Part shown: positions 1-5,383 of the stretch, piece after piece
Numbering within the stretch: the first letter of the stretch is position 1
Layout of the letters: every line of letters starts with the position of its first letter
Assembly (NCBI GenBank): GCA_020217035.1
Contig: JAIWOG010000093.1
Location: 1 to 10,000 of the forward strand
Length of the DNA: 10,000 nt
Source: Magnetospirillum sp.
Lineage (GTDB): Bacteria; Pseudomonadota; Alphaproteobacteria; Rhodospirillales; Magnetospirillaceae
Reading direction: 5' to 3'
Program-made: the position numbers and the translations under genes
The notes under the pieces: generated by a model
The model's database searches: none
Told to the model about the DNA's origin: nothing
What the model saw: only the letters and a program-made list of their open reading frames with translations

Positions 1-1
1 C

Positions 2-106
2 CCTTACCTGACCCCGCATTTCGCCATGGGCATGGCCATGACCCGCGCCGCCGCCCATTCGGCCGCCAGCCACGTGCGCTTCGCCCCCTTCGGTTTCAAG
101 CGCTAA
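2..106 (+). CDS. 3' end of an unrecognised protein gene (partial)
   Basis: An open frame enters from the left edge and stops at the TAA at 104-106, giving 34 residues. Nearly every codon ends in G or C, as in the other real genes here, which is the main evidence that it is coding. The visible tail is rich in Ala, Met, His and Phe and ends in a basic Phe-Lys-Arg. I do not recognise a family from so short a piece. It converges with the LysR gene: the two stop codons are separated by a single base (107), so the transcripts must end inside each other's coding sequence or overlap. It could belong to an operon to the left. Confidence 0.55.
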   Translation, partial: PYLTPHFAMGMAMTRAAAHSAASHVRFAPFGFKR

Positions 107-107
107 G

Positions 108-1010
108 TTAAGCCTTTGGCCAAGACTTGACCAAATGATCCAGGAACAGCCGTACCGCCGGCACCAGGCCACGCCGGGACGGGAACACGGCGTGGATCAC
201 CCCGCGGGGGATGGTCCAATCGGGCAACAGCCGTTCCAGCCGACCGGTGGCGATATCGTCTTCCACCAACATGGCAGGCAATTGCGCGATGCCGATGCCG
301 GCACACACCGTTTGGCGTAAGGCCACCAGATCGTCGGTGACCAGTCTGGGTTGATGGCCGACATCGCGCAGAGCCCCATCGGGACCGATCAATTGCCAGG
401 AATGGCGGTCACCCGCCTTGGTCATGCTGAGACTGGGCAGCGCCACCAAGTCTTCTGGTCCGGTCGGGCGGCGACCGTCCAGCAAGACCGGGCTTCCCAC
501 CAGATAGGCGTCGCCTTGTTCCAGCACCTTGACGATCAGGCCGCTGTCGTCCAGCGGCGGTTTGCGTACCCTGAACGCCAGATCCAGCCCTTCCTCGATG
601 ACGTCGACCCGGCGGTTGGTGGCGTCCACATGGATGGTGACCTTGGGATAATCGTTCAGGAAGCCGTTGATGATAGGGGCCAGCCGCACTTGCAGCAAGG
701 TCACCGGGCAGGACAGGCGGATGGTTCCCTGGGGCTCGGCCTGGGAATGCTCGATCACTTCCTCGGCGGCCTCGGCCTCGACCACCATGGCCCGGCAATG
801 GCGGTAATAGGCTTGTCCCATCTCGGTCAGCGAGAAGCGCCGGCTGGAGCGCTGCAACAACCGCACGCCCAAACTTTCCTCGAGCTGGGCGACCCGGCGG
901 CTGAGCTTGGACTTGGGCAGTCCCAGGGCACGGCCAGCGGCGGAAAAGCCGCCATGTTCGACCACCTGGGTGAAGTAGTAGAGATCGTTGAGGTCGCGCA
1001 TGTCAGCCAT
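108..1010 (-). CDS. LysR-family transcriptional regulator
   Basis: This is a DNA-binding regulator of about 300 residues, the usual LysR length. The N-terminus carries the LysR winged helix-turn-helix: a DLNDLYYF opening, then HGGFSAAGRALGLPKSKLSRRV, then an LEESLGVRLLQRSSR wing. Residues from about 90 to 295 form the periplasmic-binding-protein-like effector domain. The open frame extends to 1091, but the upstream residues do not fit the family, so I start at the ATG ending at 1010; the ATG at 1001 is equally possible. Neither has a good ribosome binding site. The gene is divergent from the azoreductase gene, which suggests that gene is its target, perhaps with a quinone-like or electrophilic inducer (inference). 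A perfect 18-bp palindrome abuts the start codon and could mediate autorepression. The effector cannot be deduced from sequence. Confidence 0.92.
   Translation of the reverse strand: MADMRDLNDLYYFTQVVEHGGFSAAGRALGLPKSKLSRRVAQLEESLGVRLLQRSSRRFSLTEMGQAYYRHCRAMVVEAEAAEEVIEHSQAEPQGTIRLSCPVTLLQVRLAPIINGFLNDYPKVTIHVDATNRRVDVIEEGLDLAFRVRKPPLDDSGLIVKVLEQGDAYLVGSPVLLDGRRPTGPEDLVALPSLSMTKAGDRHSWQLIGPDGALRDVGHQPRLVTDDLVALRQTVCAGIGIAQLPAMLVEDDIATGRLERLLPDWTIPRGVIHAVFPSRRGLVPAVRLFLDHLVKSWPKA
115..135. repeat. Inverted repeat at the convergent gene end
   Basis: TTTGGCCAAG and CTTGACCAAA form an imperfect 10-bp dyad (one mismatch) around a single base. It starts 9 bp after the stop of the left partial gene and lies within the last codons of the LysR gene. 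It might help end transcription of the convergent pair, but neither side has a T-tract, so a terminator call is weak. Confidence 0.25.
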
Positions 1011-1028
1011 CGTTCCATATATGGAACG
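1011..1028. promoter_or_regulatory. Perfect 18-bp palindrome, candidate operator
   Basis: CGTTCCATATATGGAACG reads identically on both strands. It lies in the lysR/azoR divergent region, directly against the lysR ATG and about 84 bp upstream of the azoR ATG. A protein bound here would cover the lysR ribosome binding region. It has an even dyad centre, so it does not match the classical T-N11-A LysR box exactly. The operator role is inference from symmetry and position. Confidence 0.5.
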
Positions 1029-1054
1029 CAGTGTGCCGAAACAGCCGACTATTC

Positions 1055-1067
1055 GCAACATCGTTGC
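1055..1067. promoter_or_regulatory. Second dyad in the lysR/azoR intergenic region
   Basis: GCAAC-ATC-GTTGC is a 5-bp inverted repeat with a 3-bp centre. It has weaker flanking symmetry (AAACAGC to the left, GCTGGTTT to the right). It sits about 45 bp upstream of the azoR start, a plausible place for an activator site. LysR regulators usually contact two sites in such regions, so this may pair with the palindrome at 1011-1028. This is inference only. Confidence 0.25.
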
Positions 1068-1111
1068 TGGTTTAGTTTCATGGCAGACCAAATCCCTTGA
1101 ACGAGGCCGCC

Positions 1112-1726
1112 ATGAACATCCTGCACGTCGATTCCAGTTCCCTGGGCAACGCTTCCGTCTCGCGTCAATTGACTGCTGACATCGTCGCCCGCCTGCATCA
1201 GGCCCATCCGGGCGCCAAGGTGGTGCGCCGCGACCTGGCCGAAACCGACTTGCCCCATCTGGACGGCGAGTTGCTGCAGGTGGTGAAGTTCCAAAGCATC
1301 GACGACCTTAACGATCGTCAAAAAGCCGAGTTGGCGTTGTCCACCCAGTTGCTGGAGGAATTCCTGGCCGCCGACGCGGTGGTCATCGGCGCCCCCATGT
1401 ACAATTTCGGCGTACCCTCGCAGTTGAAGGCGTGGATCGACCGCATCGCCCAGCCGGGCCGCACCTTCCGCTACACCGCCAATGGCCCGGAAGGCCTGGC
1501 CGGCGGCCGCAAGGTGATCATCGCTTCCAGCCGTGGCGGCAAGTATGCCGGCCTGCCCCATGAAGGTTTCATGGACCATCAGGAAGCCTTCCTGAAGGCA
1601 TTCCTGGCCTTCATCGGCATCACCGACGTGCAAATCGTCCGCGCCGAAGGCGTGGCCATGGGCCCCGAAGCCGCCGCCGCCGCCCTGGACGGCGCCAAGG
1701 CGGAAATCGCCGCCCTGGCGGTTTGA
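1112..1726 (+). CDS. azoR: FMN-dependent NADH azoreductase / quinone reductase
   Basis: This 204-residue cytoplasmic flavoprotein matches the AzoR/flavodoxin-2 family in length (E. coli AzoR is about 200 residues). The family uses NAD(P)H and FMN for two-electron reduction of quinones and azo compounds, protecting against thiol and electrophile stress. Visible features are the N-terminal strand and FMN phosphate loop (NILHVDSSSLGNASVSRQL, from residue 2), the PMYNFGVPSQLKAWIDRI flavin segment near residue 95, the FRYTANGPEGL motif near 120 and the SRGG loop. The C-terminal FIGITDVQIVRAEG segment is also typical. A TTG at 1097 extends the frame by five codons, but GAGG at 1103-1106, five bases before the ATG at 1112, decides for that ATG. 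The gene is divergent from a LysR regulator that probably controls it. Confidence 0.95.
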   Translation: MNILHVDSSSLGNASVSRQLTADIVARLHQAHPGAKVVRRDLAETDLPHLDGELLQVVKFQSIDDLNDRQKAELALSTQLLEEFLAADAVVIGAPMYNFGVPSQLKAWIDRIAQPGRTFRYTANGPEGLAGGRKVIIASSRGGKYAGLPHEGFMDHQEAFLKAFLAFIGITDVQIVRAEGVAMGPEAAAAALDGAKAEIAALAV

Positions 1727-1732
1727 TATCCT

Positions 1733-2296
1733 TTACCGGCGGCGCCCAGACGGCGCCGCCGCCTCCTTCCACTGGCCGGGCTGCAAGTCGCCCAAAGTCC
1801 AATCCCCCACCGCCCAACGGATCAGCCGCAGGGTGGGCAGACCCACCGCCGCGCTCATCCGCCGCACCTGCCGATTCCGTCCTTCGCGCAGGGTCAGCCG
1901 CAGCCAGGCGGTGGGAATGCTGGCCCGCCAGCGGATCGGCGGATCGCGCGGCCACAGCCAGTCAGGCTCGGCCACCCATTCGGCCCTGGCCGGCAAGGTG
2001 GGGCCGTCCTTCAAGGTCACTCCCCGCCGCAACGAGTCGAGCGCCTGTTCGCTGGGCGTACCTTCGACCTGGGTGTAATAGACCTTGGGCATCTTGTTTT
2101 GCGGTTGCGCGACACGGGCGATCAAAGCGCCATCATCGCTGAGCACCAGCAAACCTTCCGAATCCCGATCCAGCCGGCCAGCCGCATAGACGCCGGGCAC
2201 CGGAATGTAGTCGGCCAGGGTGGCGCGACCATGTTCGCGGTCGGTAAATTGGGTCAACACGTCATAAGGCTTGTTGAAAAGCAGCAAGCGAGGCAA
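1733..2296 (-). CDS. rluE: 23S rRNA pseudouridine synthase, RluE-type
   Basis: This 187-residue protein belongs to the RsuA/RluB/RluE/RluF family, which isomerises specific uridines in rRNA. The catalytic motif [17 protein letters not shown] is present near residue 45; its first Asp after Leu is the expected nucleophile. Other family marks are [13 protein letters not shown] at the N-terminus, [21 protein letters not shown] and [15 protein letters not shown]. There is no N-terminal S4 domain, which fits RluE (E. coli target U2457 of 23S rRNA) better than RsuA, RluB or RluF. The frame is open to 2329, but an AAGGAG at 2306-2311, nine bases upstream of a TTG at 2296, sets the start there; no ATG or GTG lies nearby in frame. 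The gene is divergent from an RNA methyltransferase gene. Substrate assignment is by family resemblance. Confidence 0.9.
   Translation of the reverse strand: MPRLLLFNKPYDVLTQFTDREHGRATLADYIPVPGVYAAGRLDRDSEGLLVLSDDGALIARVAQPQNKMPKVYYTQVEGTPSEQALDSLRRGVTLKDGPTLPARAEWVAEPDWLWPRDPPIRWRASIPTAWLRLTLREGRNRQVRRMSAAVGLPTLRLIRWAVGDWTLGDLQPGQWKEAAAPSGRRR
1737..1761. terminator. GC-rich hairpin between convergent azoR and rluE
   Basis: A perfect 10-bp stem (CGGCGGCGCC / GGCGCCGCCG) flanks a CAGAC loop. It starts 10 bp after the azoR stop and lies within the last codons of the convergent pseudouridine synthase gene. Neither side has a convincing T-tract, so it is at best a weak intrinsic terminator or a transcript-stabilising hairpin serving both genes. 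Confidence 0.4.
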
Positions 2297-2305
2297 AACA
2301 CGTCT

Positions 2306-2311
2306 CTCCTT
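2306..2311 (-). promoter_or_regulatory. Ribosome binding site fixing the rluE TTG start
   Basis: AAGGAG on the minus strand lies nine bases before the TTG at 2296. It is the only strong Shine-Dalgarno sequence near the 5' end of this reading frame. It decides between that TTG and an upstream TTG at 2329. Confidence 0.6.
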
Positions 2312-2328
2312 CCAAGCCGCTGGACCCA

Positions 2329-3081
2329 ATGCCCATGGCTCAACCGAAATTATCGCGCATCGCCGGCCTGGCCGCCGTCTCGGCTTTGTTCAAGCGCCGC
2401 CCTCAAAGCGCCGAGCGCCTGTTCTTCGACGAGCGCATGAAAGCCGAGGCGGCCCCGTGGTGCAAGACCCTGGCCGAGTCCCGCAAGCCGTACCGCCAAG
2501 TGTCAGCCGATGAATTGACAAAGGTTGCCGGCACCCCACTGCACGGCGGCATCGCGGTGGTCGCCCAGCCACGCCGGGTCATGCCGTTCGAGGCGGTGAA
2601 AAGCTTCAACTGGGCCAAGGCCGGCGAGCCGCTGGTCATCCTGGACGGCATCGGCAACCCGCACAACCTGGGCGCCATCGCCCGCACCATGGCGTTCTTC
2701 GGCCTGTCCAAGCTGATCGTCTCGGATCACCCGGAACAAGCCTTGCCATCGGATGCCGCTTACCGCGTCGCCGAAGGTGGGTTGGAATATGTGGACGTCA
2801 TGCTGGCAAGCAACCTGCCAAACGCCTTGGAGCGACTTAAACCACATTATCAAGTCGTCGCCACAGCCCTGGGTTCGCACCGCCCGATTAACGATATTTT
2901 TTCATTTAATAACAAACCATTGGCGCTTATTCTTGGTAACGAGGAAGAAGGCGTCCCCGCCCCTAGCCTGGCCCGTTGCGACGACATCGTCACCATCCCC
3001 GGCAGCGGTTGGGTGCAATCGCTGAACGTCGCCGCCACCGCCGCCATCCTGGTTCACCAACTGGCCGCCAGTCGCGTTTAA
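2329..3081 (+). CDS. TrmH/SpoU-family RNA 2'-O-ribose methyltransferase
   Basis: This 250-residue SPOUT-class enzyme is predicted to methylate a ribose 2'-OH in tRNA or rRNA using S-adenosylmethionine. The three SpoU motifs are visible: motif 1 [17 protein letters not shown] near residue 106, motif 2 [13 protein letters not shown] near 203, and motif 3 [19 protein letters not shown] near 226. These form the trefoil-knot cofactor site. The first 75-80 residues resemble the substrate-binding N-terminal domain of RlmB-like proteins ([16 protein letters not shown], then [13 protein letters not shown]), so 23S rRNA or tRNA remain possible targets; E. coli YfiF is another relative. Start choice is uncertain between ATG 2329 and ATG 2335, since the upstream TGGA at 2321-2324 spaces better for the latter. 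Codons around 2880-2945 are unusually AT-rich but stay in frame. Confidence 0.9.
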   Translation: MPMAQPKLSRIAGLAAVSALFKRRPQSAERLFFDERMKAEAAPWCKTLAESRKPYRQVSADELTKVAGTPLHGGIAVVAQPRRVMPFEAVKSFNWAKAGEPLVILDGIGNPHNLGAIARTMAFFGLSKLIVSDHPEQALPSDAAYRVAEGGLEYVDVMLASNLPNALERLKPHYQVVATALGSHRPINDIFSFNNKPLALILGNEEEGVPAPSLARCDDIVTIPGSGWVQSLNVAATAAILVHQLAASRV

Positions 3082-3151
3082 ACAGCCATTGTCGGACCCA
3101 CGGGAAAGACTTACGCTTGTTGGTTGACAACGTGATGACAGCGGGGGACGC

Positions 3152-4129
3152 ATGCCTGACGACACCAAGACGATCGCAACCGCCAACGATGCGCCAGCCA
3201 CCAACGCGCCGGCCAGCGATCCGCCCGCCCCTTCCGCGCCCCCAGAGCAGACGGCACGTCAAAAGCTGACCGCCATGCGTCACGACCCGGAAGCGGTGCG
3301 CCACAGCTTCGAAAGTGGTGAATATCCCTACAAGACCAGGATGCGCCGCGACGAATACGAACGCAAAAAGGCGCAATTGCAGACCGAGCTGCTGAAAGTG
3401 CAGTTGTGGGCGCGCGAGACCGGCCAGAAATTCGTCCTGCTGTTCGAAGGACGCGACGCCGCCGGCAAGGGCGGCACCATCAAGCGCTTCATGGAGCACC
3501 TCAATCCACGAGGTGCGCGTATCGTCGCCCTGGAAAAACCCAGCGAGATCGAACGGGGCCAGTGGTTCTTCCAGCGCTATATCCAACACCTGCCCACCGC
3601 CGGGGAAATGGTGTTCTTCGACCGCTCCTGGTACAACCGCGCCGGCGTCGAACGGGTCATGGGCTTCTGCAGCCCGGCGGAATATCTGGAATTCATGCGC
3701 CAGACCCCGGAACTGGAACGCATGATGGTCCGTTCGGGGATCCAGCTTTACAAATACTGGTTCTCGGTTACCCAGCAGGAACAACGGCACCGCTTCGATT
3801 CCCGACGCTCCGACCCGCTGAAGCAATGGAAGCTGTCGCCCATCGATGTCGCCTCGCTGGACAAATGGAACGACTACACCGAGGCGAAAGAGGCGATGTT
3901 CTTCTATACCGACACCGCCGACGCGCCGTGGACCATCGTCAAATCCGACGACAAGAAGCGGGCGCGGCTCAATTGCATGCTGCACTTCCTCAGTTCGCTG
4001 GACTATCCGGGCAAGGACATGTCCATCGTCCACGCCCCCGACCCGCTGATCGTCGGCAAGGCGTCGCATCTGGTGCACAAAGGCGAGCACATCCTGGGCG
4101 CCAGCCTGCACCCGGAAGCCCGCAAATAA
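3152..4129 (+). CDS. ppk2: Polyphosphate kinase 2 (PPK2 family)
   Basis: This 325-residue enzyme is predicted to transfer phosphate between polyphosphate and nucleoside diphosphates, in the cytoplasm. The Walker A loop GRDAAGKGG is at residues 100-108 and the Walker B segment FFDRSWYNRAGVE begins at 155, with Asp157 as the expected metal ligand. The lid segment FSVTQQEQRHRFDSRRSDPLKQW lies near 205. The single domain and overall pattern fit the class I, PA0141-like PPK2 group, known mainly for making GTP or ATP from polyphosphate. Residues 1-35 are a low-complexity Ala/Pro/Thr tail with no signal peptide, probably disordered. GGGGG at 3143-3147 serves as ribosome binding site. The gene is followed by a hairpin shared with the convergent PYP-like gene. 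No ppk1 or exopolyphosphatase is nearby, so it appears to be transcribed alone. Confidence 0.95.
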   Translation: MPDDTKTIATANDAPATNAPASDPPAPSAPPEQTARQKLTAMRHDPEAVRHSFESGEYPYKTRMRRDEYERKKAQLQTELLKVQLWARETGQKFVLLFEGRDAAGKGGTIKRFMEHLNPRGARIVALEKPSEIERGQWFFQRYIQHLPTAGEMVFFDRSWYNRAGVERVMGFCSPAEYLEFMRQTPELERMMVRSGIQLYKYWFSVTQQEQRHRFDSRRSDPLKQWKLSPIDVASLDKWNDYTEAKEAMFFYTDTADAPWTIVKSDDKKRARLNCMLHFLSSLDYPGKDMSIVHAPDPLIVGKASHLVHKGEHILGASLHPEARK

Positions 4130-4146
4130 AGAAAAATTCGGCGGAT

Positions 4147-4172
4147 ACTGGCCCGGCTATTGCCGGGTCAGT
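4147..4172. terminator. Hairpin terminator between convergent ppk2 and the PYP-like gene
   Basis: An 11-bp stem with one G-U pair (ACTGGCCCGGC / GCCGGGTCAGT) encloses a TATT loop. On the plus strand it begins 17 bp after the ppk2 stop and is followed by TTCTTG. On the minus strand it overlaps the TAG stop of the PYP-like gene and is followed, nine bases on, by a TTTTTCTTTATTT tract. It is a plausible bidirectional intrinsic terminator. Confidence 0.6.
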
Positions 4173-4537
4173 TTCTTGATGAAGACCCAATAGGTTCCCA
4201 AAATGGGGCTGGTCTTCAAGTGGATGCGCACCTTGTAAGCCAAACCGGCAACGGCGCAGTCGAAGACCACGTTCATGCCACTCTCGGCCACCCCGGTGTC
4301 GAAATGGCGCCTCACCAAGCTGACCCCGGCCCACGGCGCCACGTGCTGGAAGAAGGCCCGCCCCACCCGGCAGCCATGGCTGCTCGCTTCGCCCCCTGGT
4401 TCGGTGTCGATATAGTTGACGACAATCCCCGCCTTGTCCAATTCCGCCGCCCCGAAAGGCAGTTGGGAAATCTCGGCGACGGTAAGCGATGCCAGGGGAT
4501 TCTCAGGATCGTCCGCCGCAAATGCGAGAACGGTCAT
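4157..4537 (-). CDS. Photoactive-yellow-protein-like PAS protein lacking the chromophore cysteine
   Basis: This small single PAS-domain protein (126 residues from this start; PYP is 125) aligns, by eye and from memory, with Halorhodospira halophila PYP. There are no gaps through residue 99, then a two-residue deletion. Shared features include Phe6, Glu12-Asn13, Phe28-Gly29-Ala30, Leu33-Asp34, Tyr42, Glu46, the Phe-Phe-x-x-Val-Ala-Pro segment at 62-68, FxxGVA, KVxxHxK and the C-terminal YWVF. In PYP, Tyr42 and Glu46 hydrogen-bond the p-coumaric acid bound to Cys69. Here position 69 is Trp (TGG at 4333-4331), position 50 Glu and position 52 Ser, so covalent chromophore attachment as in PYP is impossible. 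It may be a blind or repurposed PYP. ATG 4573 (138 residues) and GTG 4636 are alternative starts; 4537 matches the PYP N-terminus. It is divergent from a chemotaxis operon. Confidence 0.8.
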   Translation of the reverse strand: MTVLAFAADDPENPLASLTVAEISQLPFGAAELDKAGIVVNYIDTEPGGEASSHGCRVGRAFFQHVAPWAGVSLVRRHFDTGVAESGMNVVFDCAVAGLAYKVRIHLKTSPILGTYWVFIKKLTRQ

Positions 4538-4659
4538 GTTCCAAGGTCCGGCATGTGTGGTGACTGTTGGCATGACTTGTTCTTTTAGCCCTATTCCCAA
4601 GCCGGAAATTTGCCGTATTATCCCGCATCGGTCCACAGGGAAAACACGGCCCCACCCAT
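4538..4659. promoter_or_regulatory. Divergent intergenic region with a weak promoter core
   Basis: This stretch separates the PYP-like gene from the chemotaxis operon and must hold promoters for both. TATTAT at 4616-4621 is one base from a sigma-70 -10 hexamer on the plus strand and lies about 39 bp before the STAS ATG. TTCCCA at 4594-4599 would be a poor -35 at 16-bp spacing. The overlapping GATAAT on the minus strand could serve the PYP-like gene. I see no clear sigma-28 flagellar promoter or operator. Confidence 0.25.
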
Positions 4660-4968
4660 ATGGAAATCAATGAGCAAAATGGAAGATTGGTGATTGAACT
4701 GCCGGCTGTGCTTGATTTGCCGGCCGCCGCCGAGCTTCGCGACTTGCTGATCGACGCCGCCGCCCGCGATACTTCCCTAGATGTTGTGCTTAACTTTACG
4801 AATTTAGAGAGATTATCAACCGCGGGAATACAGGTCGTCCTGGCCGGCATCGCCGCCCTGAGGTCCGCGGCTCGCCGCCTGGTTGCGGAAAATGTCAATG
4901 ACACCACCATTTCCTCTTTCCGCGCACTTGGTCTTTCTGCCCAGCTTACCCATCTGCTCGATACCTGA
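4660..4968 (+). CDS. STAS-domain protein, first gene of the chemotaxis operon
   Basis: This 102-residue protein consists of one STAS domain (the anti-sigma-factor antagonist / sulfate transporter fold). The N-terminal strand IELPAVLDLPAAAELRDLL, the strand DVVLNFTNLERLSTAGIQVVLAG and the C-terminal FRALGLSAQLTHLL helix are typical. Ser53-Thr54 occupy the place where SpoIIAA-type proteins carry their phosphorylated serine. Small STAS proteins of this type recur at the head of chemotaxis operons in alphaproteobacteria, though their function there is not well established. Its stop is 14 bp before the cheY start, so the two are almost certainly co-transcribed. It lacks a strong ribosome binding site, and parts around 4770-4830 use more AT-rich codons than the neighbours. 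CheX or CheC activity is unlikely given the fold. Confidence 0.85.
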   Translation: MEINEQNGRLVIELPAVLDLPAAAELRDLLIDAAARDTSLDVVLNFTNLERLSTAGIQVVLAGIAALRSAARRLVAENVNDTTISSFRALGLSAQLTHLLDT

Positions 4969-4982
4969 CCCGAGGATAACCC

Positions 4983-5348
4983 ATGGCAAAATGCGTCCTG
5001 GCCGTCGATGATTCCAAGACCATGCGTGACATGGTCTCGTTCACCTTGCGCGGGGCCGGATACACGGTTCTGGAGGCCGAACACGGCGTGGCGGCACTCA
5101 AAGTGCTGCAAGGCCAAAAGGTCGACGTGATCATCACCGACGTGAACATGCCCGAAATGGATGGCATCACCCTGGTTCGCAAGGTCCGTGGGCTGCCCAG
5201 CCACGCTGGGACGCCGGTGTTGATCCTGACCACCGAAAGCGACCAAAGCAAAAAGGATGAAGGCCGCGCCGCCGGCGCCACCGGCTGGATCGTCAAGCCG
5301 TTCAGTCCTGACAAGCTGCTGCAGATTGTTGCCAAGGTCTGCCCGTAA
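4983..5348 (+). CDS. cheY: CheY-type single-domain response regulator
   Basis: This 121-residue stand-alone receiver domain is predicted to take phosphate from CheA and bind the flagellar switch. The acidic pocket is Asp9-Asp10, the phosphoacceptor is Asp53 (TDVNMPEMDG), the switch Thr is Thr83 and the conserved Lys is Lys105 (KPF). The position of E. coli CheY Tyr106 is Trp102 here. No output domain is attached. GAGG at 4972-4975, seven bases before the ATG, is a good ribosome binding site. The gene lies between the STAS gene and cheA, which makes it the cognate partner of this CheA. It could instead act as a phosphate sink if other CheY proteins exist in the genome. Confidence 0.95.
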   Translation: MAKCVLAVDDSKTMRDMVSFTLRGAGYTVLEAEHGVAALKVLQGQKVDVIITDVNMPEMDGITLVRKVRGLPSHAGTPVLILTTESDQSKKDEGRAAGATGWIVKPFSPDKLLQIVAKVCP

Positions 5349-5383
5349 CCTGGTTGAGGTCTGCGTGAGGGAGCGAGGGTGAT

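Noticed and set aside
351..1100. 249-codon plus-strand open frame opposite the LysR gene
   Set aside because: The minus strand encodes a complete LysR protein. The plus-strand product is a His/Gln/Gly-rich shadow with no domain.
1097..1111. TTG start extending azoR by five codons
   Set aside because: The GAGG ribosome binding site lies inside this extension and points to the ATG at 1112, where the family's N-terminal strand begins.
3124..3129. TTGACA resembling a -35 box upstream of ppk2
   Set aside because: A -10 at normal spacing would fall on the ppk2 start codon (about 3147-3152), where the sequence is GACGCA-like, so no workable promoter follows.
2990..4111. 373-codon minus-strand open frame opposite ppk2
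   Set aside because: The plus strand carries an intact PPK2 with Walker A and B motifs. The antisense translation shows no family resemblance.
4574..4636. GTG-started extension of the PYP-like gene to 159 residues
   Set aside because: The added residues have no counterpart in PYP, would cover most of the divergent promoter region and use codons unlike the rest of the gene.
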